From NCBI GenBank assembly GCA_964342695.1, contig CAYFFV010000010.1, positions 25,352-89,351 of the forward strand: 64,000 nt of DNA, given 5' to 3'. The position numbers were made by a program, and so were the translations under genes. The first letter of the stretch is position 1. Every line of letters starts with the position of its first letter. Positions 9,126-18,260 of the stretch are shown in pieces. The DNA comes from CAYFFV01 sp964342695. GTDB taxonomy: Bacteria; Acidobacteriota; Vicinamibacteria; Vicinamibacterales; UBA8438. Below the pieces are notes generated by a model. The model was not told the origin of the DNA, made no database searches, and worked only from the letters and a program-made list of their open reading frames with translations.

Positions 9126-10139
9126 TAAATAAGTTTGACTAAAGCCAGTACGTCCGTTGCTAATAGTGTACGAACGCCCCTCAGTGCCGACGACAGCCTT
9201 AATCCAGAATCCGTCGCAATCGTCCTCGGTTGTAAGATTCGCGATATGGATTTCCCTAGCAAATGAATTGGGTGGCGCTTCGAGAGGTCGATGAAGTTGC
9301 CAGGTGTCCCCGATTTGAGGGATTGCGGAAATAATTTTAAATCCCTCGGCGTTTCCGCCTTTCGTAGGTCCATTATTAGTAACGGTGGCTTGAGGGCGTA
9401 GGGCCCACAATAACTGGGGAGCGAGATCATTGCCGTGATGAGGGATTTGTAGAAGATCGATTTCTCCAATTAAATTTTCTGGACATGCAAGTTTGTCCTG
9501 CATGTTAATGGTTGCGTCACCAAGGTCAAGAAATTGGAATGCCCCGAGCGAAAGCAGGTAGCCTACGCTGCGAGTGTTTTCTCCGGAATCTGGAGGCGAG
9601 AAGACCCCATTCTGACAGTACGGGTTTTGTCCAAGTGGTAACAGTGCGTGGTCTAGCGTTTTTCCATTCGAGAGGACGAAAAGAAACTCTAGGTCGGTAA
9701 ATGGAAGTTTCTCGCCGGGGCGAATAGTCCTCCGGTTGTCCTTTGTGATTTTCTGGTATAGCTCCCAAGTCTGTCGACGTTCGGGAGATAATTCAACGCT
9801 CTCGCCGTGATCGATAAAAGTTTCAATTTCAACTGCTTCGCTAAGTTCGAATAATCCGCCAACGTGATCCCGGTGAAAATGAGAGGCTATAAAATAATCA
9901 ATTCTATCTATTCCCGCATCATCTAAGGCGGCTTTTATTCGTGTGCTATCTCGTTTGTCTTTGCGAGGCCAACCTGCGTCCATCAATATTGATCGACGAG
10001 AGGGTGTAATAATCAGAGTGGACGCGCCACCTTCTACGTCGATCCAATAGATACTCAGGTTTTTAGCCCCAAGATCAATATTGATTAAAAATATCGTTCC
10101 CAGTATTGCGAGCACCGTGCGAAAATCTGTCCAGGGCAT
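9117..10139 (-). CDS. Exported ComEC-like metallo-beta-lactamase-fold hydrolase
   Basis: 340 residues. After a hydrophobic N-terminal segment (TVLAILGTIFLINIDLGA), which looks like a signal peptide or anchor, comes the fold's first strand YWIDVEGGASTLIITPS. The metal motif SHFHRDHVGG and the second histidine region LLQIPHHGNDLAP follow. This order is that of the ComEC/Rec2 C-terminal domain when it occurs alone, without the channel domain. Such proteins are probably nucleases or phosphodiesterases outside the cytoplasm; the substrate here is unknown. It is a single-gene unit, convergent with the Rieske gene and divergent from the YdjM-like gene. Confidence 0.85.
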   Translation of the reverse strand: MPWTDFRTVLAILGTIFLINIDLGAKNLSIYWIDVEGGASTLIITPSRRSILMDAGWPRKDKRDSTRIKAALDDAGIDRIDYFIASHFHRDHVGGLFELSEAVEIETFIDHGESVELSPERRQTWELYQKITKDNRRTIRPGEKLPFTDLEFLFVLSNGKTLDHALLPLGQNPYCQNGVFSPPDSGENTRSVGYLLSLGAFQFLDLGDATINMQDKLACPENLIGEIDLLQIPHHGNDLAPQLLWALRPQATVTNNGPTKGGNAEGFKIISAIPQIGDTWQLHRPLEAPPNSFAREIHIANLTTEDDCDGFWIKAVVGTEGRSYTISNGRTGFSQTYLSR

Positions 10140-10214
10140 TAAATGTTTTTAGTTCGCTTAATAAAGTTTTATTCAATTAATTATAACTTGATGAAAGGGT
10201 AGAATTATTAATTG

Positions 10215-10763
10215 ATGCCGAGTCCTGTTGCCCATGCCCTTGCAGGCGCCGTGTTCGGGTTGTGTGTTCAACGGAATGAGATTCCCAAGAAGACGTGGTG
10301 GCCGCTTTTGGGGCGCTTTGATAGATCGTTCTTCTCTATCATTAGGGGAAAAGAGATATTAATATTTGGGACACTGGGTCTAGTGCCTGACATCGATTTT
10401 TTATTTGGCACGCATTCGACAGTTACGCACAGCGTCGGTGCAGTCGTTTTGCTTTTTATTTTTGCGGCACTAATTTCTGGTAGAGCAATGTTTTCGTTTG
10501 CGTGCGCGATCGCTTATTGGAGCCATCTGTTGCTGGACTGGGCTGGCACCGATGTGACGGCTCCGTACGGGATTATGATGTTTTGGCCATACTCACAAGA
10601 GTTCTTTTTATCGGAAGTTAGTGTTTTTTCTGGGATTTGCAGAGAGTTTTCAGAATATAACTGCTGGCAGCACAACTTGAGAGCTCTAGGATGGGAGCTT
10701 TTAGTCCTTGGACCGCTCGCGATCTTTATGGTGATTCGTTCAAGGTCTACTAGAAATAACTAA
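10215..10763 (+). CDS. YdjM/DUF457-type membrane-bound metal-dependent hydrolase
   Basis: 182 residues from ATG 10215 (a TTG lies one codon earlier). The start MPSPVAHALAGAVFG, the motif LGLVPDIDFLFGTHSTVTHSVGAV and the later YWSHLLLDWAGTD carry the conserved His and Asp residues of the YdjM/YbcI family of inner-membrane putative metal-dependent hydrolases. Several hydrophobic helices are present. The physiological role of the family is poorly known; phospholipase-like and DNA-damage links have been proposed. A Cys-rich loop near residue 145-155 (SGICREFSEYNCWQHN) is unusual. It precedes the gcv operon by 128 bases and is probably separate from it. Confidence 0.82.
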   Translation: MPSPVAHALAGAVFGLCVQRNEIPKKTWWPLLGRFDRSFFSIIRGKEILIFGTLGLVPDIDFLFGTHSTVTHSVGAVVLLFIFAALISGRAMFSFACAIAYWSHLLLDWAGTDVTAPYGIMMFWPYSQEFFLSEVSVFSGICREFSEYNCWQHNLRALGWELLVLGPLAIFMVIRSRSTRNN

Positions 10764-10891
10764 TGGGTGAGGTGTTGGTGTTCAAGACTCTTGTTTGTTT
10801 CTTTAGTGTCATCTTGACCGTTTCGTTTGAGGCATAGTAGCTTTAGTAATAGTGAGAGTTTTACCCACCTTCCAGAAAGATTTCACTCTTT

Positions 10892-12010
10892 ATGTCCGAT
10901 GACAGAGAAAATGTCTTGAGGCAAACACCTCTCTATGAGATACACCGGTCACTAGACGCGCGGTTGGTTAATTTTGGTGGCTGGGAAATGCCGATTTACT
11001 ATAGCGGTATTTCGGAGGAACACTTAGCTGTGCGAACATCAGCGGGTTTGTTTGATGTAAGCCATATGGGGCAAATTGAGATCGCTGGGGCGGACGCCTT
11101 AAACGTGCTTCAGGCTGTAACTTGCAATAATGCGGCTGCGTTAAATGTTGGGCAAGCTCAATATAGTGTCTTGACGACAAAGATTGGTACTTGCGTTGAT
11201 GACGTCCTTGTGTATCGATTGGCAGAGGAGCATTTTTTATTGGTCGTAAATGCCGGCAATATTGAAAAGGATTATGCTTGGATAAAGAACTCTGTTGACG
11301 AATCTCATGATGTTGCTGTCGTAAATACCAGCAATCGATACGCATTACTTGCACTTCAGGGTCCTATGGCTAGTGAAATTCTTCAACCATTCGTAGGGAC
11401 CGAGCTCTCCGACTTAAGTTACTATTATTTTGTTACTGGAGAGGTGGATGGAGAGCGGGCAACTATTTCCAGAACTGGATATAGCGGTGAGGACGGCTTT
11501 GAAATCTTTGTGTCACCCAGGGCGGCCTCGAAAATCTGGAAAACTCTATTAGCTGGTGGGGCAAGTGAGGGTGTTTTACCTATAGGTCTTGGAGCACGTG
11601 ATACATTACGGCTAGAAGCAGCTTACCGATTGTACGGAAATGATATTAACGAAACGACCACGGTCTTGGAGGCAGGTTTGGGGTGGACCATTTGTTGGGA
11701 TAAAGGTGATTTCATAGGAAGAGAATCTCTTGAAACTCAAAAACGAGACGGATTATCTCGGAAATTGATTGGTTTTAAATTGAATGACAGAGGCATAGCG
11801 AGGCGTGGCTATTCGGTGAACAGTCACGGGCAACTGATTGGGACCGTCACCAGTGGAACGCAGACTCCTTTTCTTAAGAGTTCTATAGGGATGGCCTATG
11901 TCGAGATCGAGAACAGCAGGGTAGATAGTGAAATTGAAATTGACGTCCGCGGCCGTTCTCTTAAAGCTAACGTAGTCAAGCTACCATTTTATAGGCGCCC
12001 AGGGAAGTAA
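10892..12010 (+). CDS. gcvT: Glycine cleavage system T protein (aminomethyltransferase)
   Basis: GcvT transfers the methylene carbon from the aminomethyl-lipoyl H protein to tetrahydrofolate and releases ammonia. At 372 residues it is full length. The sequence has the N-terminal TPLYEIHRSLDARLVNFGGWEMPIYY block, FDVSHMGQIEI with the conserved Asp, the folate-binding ISRTGYSGEDGFEIF motif, and the C-terminal VTSGTQTPFLKSSIGMAYV. It is first in the gcvT-gcvH-gcvP operon, 6 bases before gcvH. I looked for a tandem glycine riboswitch in the 128-base leader and saw none. Confidence 0.97.
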   Translation: MSDDRENVLRQTPLYEIHRSLDARLVNFGGWEMPIYYSGISEEHLAVRTSAGLFDVSHMGQIEIAGADALNVLQAVTCNNAAALNVGQAQYSVLTTKIGTCVDDVLVYRLAEEHFLLVVNAGNIEKDYAWIKNSVDESHDVAVVNTSNRYALLALQGPMASEILQPFVGTELSDLSYYYFVTGEVDGERATISRTGYSGEDGFEIFVSPRAASKIWKTLLAGGASEGVLPIGLGARDTLRLEAAYRLYGNDINETTTVLEAGLGWTICWDKGDFIGRESLETQKRDGLSRKLIGFKLNDRGIARRGYSVNSHGQLIGTVTSGTQTPFLKSSIGMAYVEIENSRVDSEIEIDVRGRSLKANVVKLPFYRRPGK

Positions 12011-12016
12011 GGTGAT

Positions 12017-12388
12017 ATGAGTCAGAGAGAGCTAAGGTATTCAAAAGATCATGAATGGATAAGGGCTGAGAGTGACAAGGGTAAAATTGGAATTACCGCG
12101 TTCGCTCAAGAACAATTAGGTGAAATCGTGTACGTCGAACTGCCTGAGGTTGGCAGTGTCTTCGCTCAAGGAGACCAGTTTGGTTCTATAGAGTCGGTGA
12201 AGGCTGTGTCAGATTTGTATTGCCCCGTTTCAGGTGTGGTGATCGGAGTAAATGAATCGGTGGTTGACGCGCCTGACTTAGTAAACAAAGACCCTGAAGC
12301 GGCATGGCTGATTGAAATTGAATTAAATGATTCAAATGAAATGTCGTCATTGTTGGAATCTGCAGAATACGATGAGCTCGTGAAATAG
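12017..12388 (+). CDS. gcvH: Glycine cleavage system H protein
   Basis: The 123-residue lipoyl carrier that shuttles the aminomethyl group between the P, T and L proteins. The start YSKDHEWIRAE and the lipoylated lysine in FGSIESVKAVSDLYCPVSG (ESVKA) are diagnostic, and the C-terminal NKDPEAAWLIEIEL block is intact. It stands between gcvT and gcvP; the gcvP ATG follows its TAG without a gap, so the genes are translationally coupled. No L protein (lpd) gene lies in this window, which is usual since it is shared with other dehydrogenases. Confidence 0.97.
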   Translation: MSQRELRYSKDHEWIRAESDKGKIGITAFAQEQLGEIVYVELPEVGSVFAQGDQFGSIESVKAVSDLYCPVSGVVIGVNESVVDAPDLVNKDPEAAWLIEIELNDSNEMSSLLESAEYDELVK

Positions 12389-15274
12389 ATGAGTAACGAC
12401 CGAGTTGATAGTTTTAAAAACAGACATCTTGGTTCGCGAGAATCAGAAATAGAGAGGATGCTTTCCGTCGTAAAAGCGGATTCTCTCGATCAATTGATCG
12501 ATGAAGTGGTTCCCTCAAAGATCAAATCAAAAAAAGATTTAGAAATCCAGCTTCCTGAGACGGAGAGAGATTTTCTCGAAAGACTTCGGGTTTTGGGTAG
12601 CAAGAATGCATGTGCAAGGTCGTTTATAGGTGCAGGGTATTATGGAACAATTCTTCCTAGTGTAATCCTCCGCAATGTTTTTGAAAATCCAGGTTGGTAT
12701 ACCCCGTACACGCCCTATCAGGCTGAAATATCACAAGGTCGCCTCGAGGCCCTTCTAAATTATCAGACGATGATTGAAGATATGACAGGGATGGAAGTTT
12801 CGAACGCTTCTCTCCTTGATGAGGGGACTGCGGTAGCCGAAGGCATGATGATGGGGCATCGCGTCCAGAAAAAAAAGAGACACCTGAAAAATCGATGTGT
12901 TGTCTCCGAAAGTTGTTTCTCTCAAACCATCGAGGTGCTTAAGGGGCGCGCGGATCCCTTGGGTATAGAGATAAAGATTTCAAGTGATGAGAAAAGCTTC
13001 ATAAGCGGCGATACTTTTGCTCTAGTCCTTCAAAATCCTGATGCAGACGGCAGGGTTCGAGATATAGAGAAAATAATAGAAACTGCTCATGCGAACGATG
13101 TGTTTGTCGTGGTCGCGACAGATTTACTGGCATCGGTCCTAATTAAACCTCCTGGCGAAGTAGGTGCTGATGTTGTGGTTGGGAGTGCTCAAAGGTTTGG
13201 AGTGCCGATGGGGTACGGGGGACCCCATGCAGCTTTTTTTGCAACAAAGGAAGCACACATTCGACAGGTCCCAGGCAGATTGATTGGCGTTTCGATTGAT
13301 TCTCATGGTCGGCGGGCGTATCGAATGACTCTTCAAACGAGAGAGCAGCATATCCGGCGCGAAAGAGCGACGTCGAATATTTGCACGGCTCAAGCATTGC
13401 TGGCGAATATCGCCGGATTTTATGCTGTTTACCATGGCCAGCAAGGATTGTCTGAGATCGCGCAAGAAGTGCATAAAAAGACATTATTACTTGCAGATAA
13501 GCTGAGTTCACTTGGATGCACACTCCGTCATCGAGAATTTTTTGACACGATACGCATTGATGCAGGGGGGATGCCTGTAACGCGGAGAATTAGAGAGGCA
13601 GCGGAAAAGAAGCTGATTAACTTCCGCTATTTTGATGATGGAGATATCGGCATCTCCATCGACGAGACCGCTAAGCTTACTGAAATAGATGAAATTATAA
13701 GAATATTTGAAAGTGCAAAAGATGAATCGAGAGTTGGGCAGGTTTTAAATAGGAATAAAATGTGGTGCGGTATTCCTGGTGCGCTTCGGCGACAAACCGA
13801 GTTTCTGACCCATCCAGTCTTTAAATGCAATCAATCCGAATTGCAGATGATGCGGTATTTAAAGCGGCTTGAATTGAAAGATCTCGGCCTAGACACCTCG
13901 ATGATTCCTCTAGGTTCATGCACGATGAAATTAAATGCTGCAACTGAGATGCGTGGATTATCATGGGCTGAATTTAGTGATGCCCATCCGTTTTCGCCCG
14001 TTAACCAAATGGATGGATATCACGTTATTTTTGAAGATCTAATGAAGGCCTTGTGCGAAATTACTGGCTTCTATGCAGTCTCTCTGCAGCCGAACTCTGG
14101 ATCGCAAGGAGAATTTGCGGGATTGATGGTGATTAGGAAGTTTCATCGTTCTCAAGGGCAGGGACAGCGAGATGTGGTATTGATACCAGCATCTGCGCAT
14201 GGGACTAATCCAGCCAGTGCTGCTATGGCGGGAATGAAAATCGTAATTGTGGAATGCGATGCTGGCGGGAATGTTAACGTAGAAGACTTAAAGAAAAAGT
14301 TGGCCTTACACAGAGACAGACTGAACGCTTTGATGATTACATATCCATCAACTCATGGAGTGTTTGAAGATGAAATCCAAGAGATCTGTAATCTTGTGCA
14401 TGAGAGTGGTGGACAAGTTTATATGGACGGAGCCAATCTGAATGCGCAAGTAGGTTTAACAAGCCCAGCATTAATTGGTGCGGATGTATGTCATCTTAAC
14501 CTCCATAAAACATTTGCTATTCCGCATGGAGGCGGAGGGCCGGGAATGGGTCCAATTGCAGTGGCTAAACATTTAAGCCCATTCTTGCCTGGTCACCCTG
14601 TTGTGCCCACAGGTGGCTTAAATGCCATTGGTCCTGTGTCCGCGGCGCCATGGGGGAGTGCGAGTATTCTCTTGATTTCGTATGCGTATATATGTCTCTT
14701 GGGCAGGACAGGGCTTAAAGAAGCGACACGGGTAGCAATTCTAAATGCGAACTATATTAAAAGTCGTTTAGAAGGTCATTACGATGTCTTGTACTCGGGA
14801 GCGAGCAATCGCGTCGCCCATGAACTGATTTTTGATTTAAGGTCGTTTAAGGGCTTCGGAGTTAATGAGAGAGATGTAGCGAAGCGATTAATGGATTATG
14901 GTTTTCATGCACCTACTGTTTCTTTTCCTGTAGCGGGCACCCTTATGATTGAGCCAACGGAAAGTGAGCCACTTGAAGAGCTTGATCGTTTTTGTGATGC
15001 GATGATCTCGATTAGGATGGAAATAAACGAAGTTAAATCAGGACGCGTGGACCAAGTCGACAACGTGTTAAAGAATGCTCCGCACACCGCAGAAGAGTTG
15101 GTGGGAAACGAATGGGACCATCCATACTCACGAGAATCGGCAGCGTTTCCCCTTGAGTTTGTTCGACGCAATAAGTACTGGCCGCCTGTTAGTCGAATCA
15201 ATGATGCGCATGGCGATCGCAACTTAATGTGTTCGTGCCCTCCGCTTGAAAGTTATGCAAAAAGAAACAGCTAA
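12389..15274 (+). CDS. gcvP: Glycine dehydrogenase (decarboxylating), P protein
   Basis: GcvP decarboxylates glycine with pyridoxal phosphate and loads the aminomethyl group onto GcvH. At 961 residues this is the one-chain homodimer type, not the split GcvPA/GcvPB form. The N-terminal half begins DSFKNRHLG and contains NASLLDEGTAVAEGMM. The C-terminal half has the PLP lysine in CHLNLHKTFAIPHGGGGPGMGP and the start SMIPLGSCTMKLNAATEM. The carboxyl end (MCSCPPLESY) is normal. It is last in the operon; a class IV aminotransferase gene converges on it 35 bases downstream. Confidence 0.98.
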   Translation: MSNDRVDSFKNRHLGSRESEIERMLSVVKADSLDQLIDEVVPSKIKSKKDLEIQLPETERDFLERLRVLGSKNACARSFIGAGYYGTILPSVILRNVFENPGWYTPYTPYQAEISQGRLEALLNYQTMIEDMTGMEVSNASLLDEGTAVAEGMMMGHRVQKKKRHLKNRCVVSESCFSQTIEVLKGRADPLGIEIKISSDEKSFISGDTFALVLQNPDADGRVRDIEKIIETAHANDVFVVVATDLLASVLIKPPGEVGADVVVGSAQRFGVPMGYGGPHAAFFATKEAHIRQVPGRLIGVSIDSHGRRAYRMTLQTREQHIRRERATSNICTAQALLANIAGFYAVYHGQQGLSEIAQEVHKKTLLLADKLSSLGCTLRHREFFDTIRIDAGGMPVTRRIREAAEKKLINFRYFDDGDIGISIDETAKLTEIDEIIRIFESAKDESRVGQVLNRNKMWCGIPGALRRQTEFLTHPVFKCNQSELQMMRYLKRLELKDLGLDTSMIPLGSCTMKLNAATEMRGLSWAEFSDAHPFSPVNQMDGYHVIFEDLMKALCEITGFYAVSLQPNSGSQGEFAGLMVIRKFHRSQGQGQRDVVLIPASAHGTNPASAAMAGMKIVIVECDAGGNVNVEDLKKKLALHRDRLNALMITYPSTHGVFEDEIQEICNLVHESGGQVYMDGANLNAQVGLTSPALIGADVCHLNLHKTFAIPHGGGGPGMGPIAVAKHLSPFLPGHPVVPTGGLNAIGPVSAAPWGSASILLISYAYICLLGRTGLKEATRVAILNANYIKSRLEGHYDVLYSGASNRVAHELIFDLRSFKGFGVNERDVAKRLMDYGFHAPTVSFPVAGTLMIEPTESEPLEELDRFCDAMISIRMEINEVKSGRVDQVDNVLKNAPHTAEELVGNEWDHPYSRESAAFPLEFVRRNKYWPPVSRINDAHGDRNLMCSCPPLESYAKRNS

Positions 15275-15309
15275 AGTATTTTTCTTTCTCTTTATTGCTG
15301 TAATGGCTT

Positions 15310-16185
15310 TTAAGGCTTTGATAGCTCAAGAGCTCTTAATCGAAAAGCCTTAGAAAGCTTCTTTGTTACAGGGCCTGGGTTCCCTCCATTAACAAGCTTA
15401 TCGTCAAGAGATGTGATCGGTAGCACTTCCCGCGTTGTGCTTGTTATGAACATCTCTTCCGCGGTCGCAAGATCGGACTCGCGGAGCACAGTCTCTCTTA
15501 CGGTGATTCCGACTGAGAGACCAACTTCGAAAAGAAAATTCCTTGTGACTCCCTCAAGAAGCCCAGATGCAAGAGAGGGCGTTAAAGCTTCACCGTTGTG
15601 CACTAAGAAATAATTTGCCTGCGCGCACTCAGCGATTTCGCCGCGATGATTAAGCATTAGCGCCTCAGTAGCACCGTTTCTTAAAGCTTCCTGCATCGCA
15701 AGTGCGCTGTTTAGAAGATTATTTGATTTTATTAATGGATTTAATGCTCTTGGATGATTTCTTATAACTGAAGAAACAATTACATGGATTCCGCCAGACA
15801 TCTCTTGTGGCCCTCCGTCGAGATGAGGTTTTACAATGATTACAGTAGTTGGCTTTTTGCACGGTGCTGGGTCATAGCTTAATTCGCCTGTGCCACGTGT
15901 TAACAGGATCCTTATGTAGTATTCAGATTCAGAGGTCGCTGCAGCGATTGTCTTAGTTATTTGTTCACGAATTTCTGAGTCAGAAAATGAAGAAGATAGT
16001 CCGATTGAGTCTGCCGATGAATTGAGGCGATCAAGGTGGCGTTCTAAAAGAAAAGGTTTGCCATGATAGGTTCGAAGCGTTTCGTAGACGCCCTCACCAA
16101 ACAGAAAACCATGATCCAATACGGGTATAGTCGCCTTGTCCCCACTAGCGATTTGACCATTAATATTTACTGTAGTGTGTTGCAT
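15310..16185 (-). CDS. Class IV PLP aminotransferase (BCAT / D-amino acid transaminase-like)
   Basis: About 291 residues of the fold type IV aminotransferase family that holds branched-chain aminotransferases, D-alanine aminotransferase and aminodeoxychorismate lyase. Visible blocks: PVLDHGFLFGEGVYETLRTYHG, LERHLDRL, the catalytic lysine in PLIKSNNLLNSALA, and the phosphate-loop TSTTREVLPI. The family members cannot be separated with confidence by eye; the sequence looks most like the BCAT/IlvE-DAAT mixed group. I chose ATG 16185 because GGGAG lies 5 bases upstream; a GTG at 16197 is the alternative. It is a single gene, divergent from nnr. Confidence 0.85.
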   Translation of the reverse strand: MQHTTVNINGQIASGDKATIPVLDHGFLFGEGVYETLRTYHGKPFLLERHLDRLNSSADSIGLSSSFSDSEIREQITKTIAAATSESEYYIRILLTRGTGELSYDPAPCKKPTTVIIVKPHLDGGPQEMSGGIHVIVSSVIRNHPRALNPLIKSNNLLNSALAMQEALRNGATEALMLNHRGEIAECAQANYFLVHNGEALTPSLASGLLEGVTRNFLFEVGLSVGITVRETVLRESDLATAEEMFITSTTREVLPITSLDDKLVNGGNPGPVTKKLSKAFRLRALELSKP

Positions 16186-16275
16186 TAGTGCTCCCACAAA
16201 AAATCAATCTTTAATTAGCAAAGATCGATTTACATGTAAAAGTATTTCATATGCTACTGTAGCAAGTGAAATAAC

Positions 16276-17826
16276 ATGCGAATTCTGAATCATAAACAAG
16301 CACGAGCGGCGGATCGTCAATCGATTGAAGATTATGGTATCTCGGCTGAAAGATTGATGGAAAATGCGGGGGTTAGTGTGGTTGATGCTCTGGAGAGAAC
16401 GCTGGGCGATTTAGATGATCTGCGTGTAGGTGTTTTGTGTGGGATAGGTAATAACGGGGGTGACGGCCTTGTTGTTTCGAGGCTGCTTTCCGAGTTTCAG
16501 TGCGATGTGCAGGTCTGGATTGTTGGTGATTTAACACGGATGACCCAGGACACCAAATCTCAATATGACAGACTTATATCAGCTGGCACGTCTATTGTAA
16601 CTGTGACAGAGATTGAAGAGTTAAAGAACAGGGAGGAGGAATTAAATAATTGGGATGTGGCAATCGATGCTTTGTTGGGCACTGGCATTAATAAACCATT
16701 GACTGGTTTGTTGAAAATGATCGTCGCACATCTTAACGAGAATTCTTCTTTTGTTGTCTCAATCGATGTCCCGACAGGTTTGTCTGATTCCAATTTATCA
16801 ATAGGACATTGTGTGGAGGCAGATTTGACTGTCTCCCTTGGCGCTATCAAGACGACTTTACTCTCGCCTTCTGTGCGTGATAGCGTGGGTGACTTGTGCG
16901 TTGGAGATATAGGCATACCACCGGAAGTGATTGAGAACCTCCAAGGACCAAGACTATCCCTTTTAATGCCTGATGAAATAGCGGCAGTCATTCCAGAAAG
17001 AAGGCGTTCTTCTCACAAGGGGAATTATGGTCATGTACTGATTATTGGGGGTTCTGTAGGGAAAACTGGGGCTGCAATTCTGGCGGGTTATGGTGCTTTA
17101 AAGTCAGGAGCAGGCTTAGTTACGATAGCTGCACCAGAAAAATCAATTCCCACAATTGCAGCTCATATGCCCGACTATATGACGTTGCCCTTGGTTCAGG
17201 GTTCAACTGGAGAATTTGAAGAAGAGTGTATTGAAGCACTTCTTGAGTCAAAGGTCGACGTTATTGCCATCGGTCCTGGCCTTGGGACTGAAGTATTTAT
17301 GCAGAACTTGCTTTACAGGTTGTTCGAGTCATCGACTTGTGGGTTTGTATTAGATGCGGACGCTCTTAATATTTGCGCGTTAGACATGAATCAGTTTCGA
17401 AATAGAAACAAGTCAGGTGACCTTGTAATAACCCCCCATCCCGGCGAGATGGCTCGTCTATGTGGAGATAGCGTAGAAACGGTTCAGAAGAATCGTTCAG
17501 AGATCGCAAAATCTTTCGCTGAAGAATACGGGGTTTATGTGATTCTAAAAGGCGCGAATACTGTTATTTCTAGTCCGAAGGGAGAAATGTTTTTGAATCC
17601 AACTGGAAATCCTGGAATGGCTACGGGAGGTGCTGGTGATTTACTTGCTGGAGCGGTTGCCGGTTGGATGGGACAGATAGACTCATTAGATGCCTGTAAG
17701 GCAGCGACTTATATCCATGGCTTGGCGGGAGATATTGCAGCGGAGGAAAGTGGGGAAGTGAGTATCACAGCAACAGACATAAAAAATTGTTTTTCGAGGG
17801 CTACCACCGAGTTGTGTGTACAGTGA
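16276..17826 (+). CDS. nnr: Bifunctional NAD(P)H-hydrate epimerase / ADP-dependent dehydratase
   Basis: A metabolite-repair enzyme that returns hydrated NADH and NADPH to the active form. It has 516 residues. Residues 1-215 are the YjeF N-terminal epimerase domain (QARAADRQSIEDYG, GIGNNGGDGLVVSRLL, SIDVPTGLSDSN). Residues 225-510 are the ribokinase-like dehydratase domain, with HKGNYGHVLIIGGS, the KSGAGLVT helix, TPHPGEMARL and the catalytic NPGMATGGAGDLLAG. This fused arrangement is the common bacterial form. tsaE follows after 12 bases, as in many genomes, so the two are probably one operon. Confidence 0.97.
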   Translation: MRILNHKQARAADRQSIEDYGISAERLMENAGVSVVDALERTLGDLDDLRVGVLCGIGNNGGDGLVVSRLLSEFQCDVQVWIVGDLTRMTQDTKSQYDRLISAGTSIVTVTEIEELKNREEELNNWDVAIDALLGTGINKPLTGLLKMIVAHLNENSSFVVSIDVPTGLSDSNLSIGHCVEADLTVSLGAIKTTLLSPSVRDSVGDLCVGDIGIPPEVIENLQGPRLSLLMPDEIAAVIPERRRSSHKGNYGHVLIIGGSVGKTGAAILAGYGALKSGAGLVTIAAPEKSIPTIAAHMPDYMTLPLVQGSTGEFEEECIEALLESKVDVIAIGPGLGTEVFMQNLLYRLFESSTCGFVLDADALNICALDMNQFRNRNKSGDLVITPHPGEMARLCGDSVETVQKNRSEIAKSFAEEYGVYVILKGANTVISSPKGEMFLNPTGNPGMATGGAGDLLAGAVAGWMGQIDSLDACKAATYIHGLAGDIAAEESGEVSITATDIKNCFSRATTELCVQ

Positions 17827-17838
17827 AAAGGGATTTTA

Positions 17839-18246
17839 ATGAATAAGAGTTGCTCCGTCGAAGAGACTGTTCAATTGGCAAAAGGGTTGGCTTGTCAATT
17901 ACCCCAAGGAGGTTTGGTTTTACTTTACGGTGATTTAGGTGTGGGCAAGACAGTGTTTGTCAAAGGTCTGGTTGAGGGTTTCAAAGGTTCTCGGGAATCG
18001 GTGAATAGTCCCACGTTTACAATAATGCAACACTATGAGGGTAGGCTTCCAATAACTCATGTTGACCTTTACAGACTCTCCATGCGAGAAGTAGAGGATC
18101 TGGGACTTGAAGAGGTAATTGAGGAGTCTGGTGTTACGGTTATTGAGTGGGCCGACCGGATTGGAGAGCCATACCCTGAGGCCGTTAAGGTGACAATAAG
18201 TGATGCGGGCGCGGATCAACGGACCATCGATATTCGTTTTCCCTAA
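17839..18246 (+). CDS. tsaE: tRNA threonylcarbamoyladenosine biosynthesis ATPase TsaE
   Basis: TsaE is the ATPase partner of TsaB-TsaD in making the t6A modification at position 37 of ANN-decoding tRNAs. At 135 residues the size is typical. The P-loop LLYGDLGVGKTVFVKGL, the NSPTFTIMQHYEG block, HVDLYRLS and VIEWADRIGE are family signatures. It follows nnr in the same unit and converges with guaB 14 bases downstream. tsaB and tsaD are not in this window. Confidence 0.96.
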   Translation: MNKSCSVEETVQLAKGLACQLPQGGLVLLYGDLGVGKTVFVKGLVEGFKGSRESVNSPTFTIMQHYEGRLPITHVDLYRLSMREVEDLGLEEVIEESGVTVIEWADRIGEPYPEAVKVTISDAGADQRTIDIRFP

Positions 18247-18260
18247 AAAAATTAATCGGT

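Noticed and set aside
10764..10891. Possible glycine riboswitch before gcvT
   Set aside because: The spacer lacks the conserved glycine aptamer cores and tandem arrangement; no convincing hairpins with a terminator or ribosome-site switch were seen.
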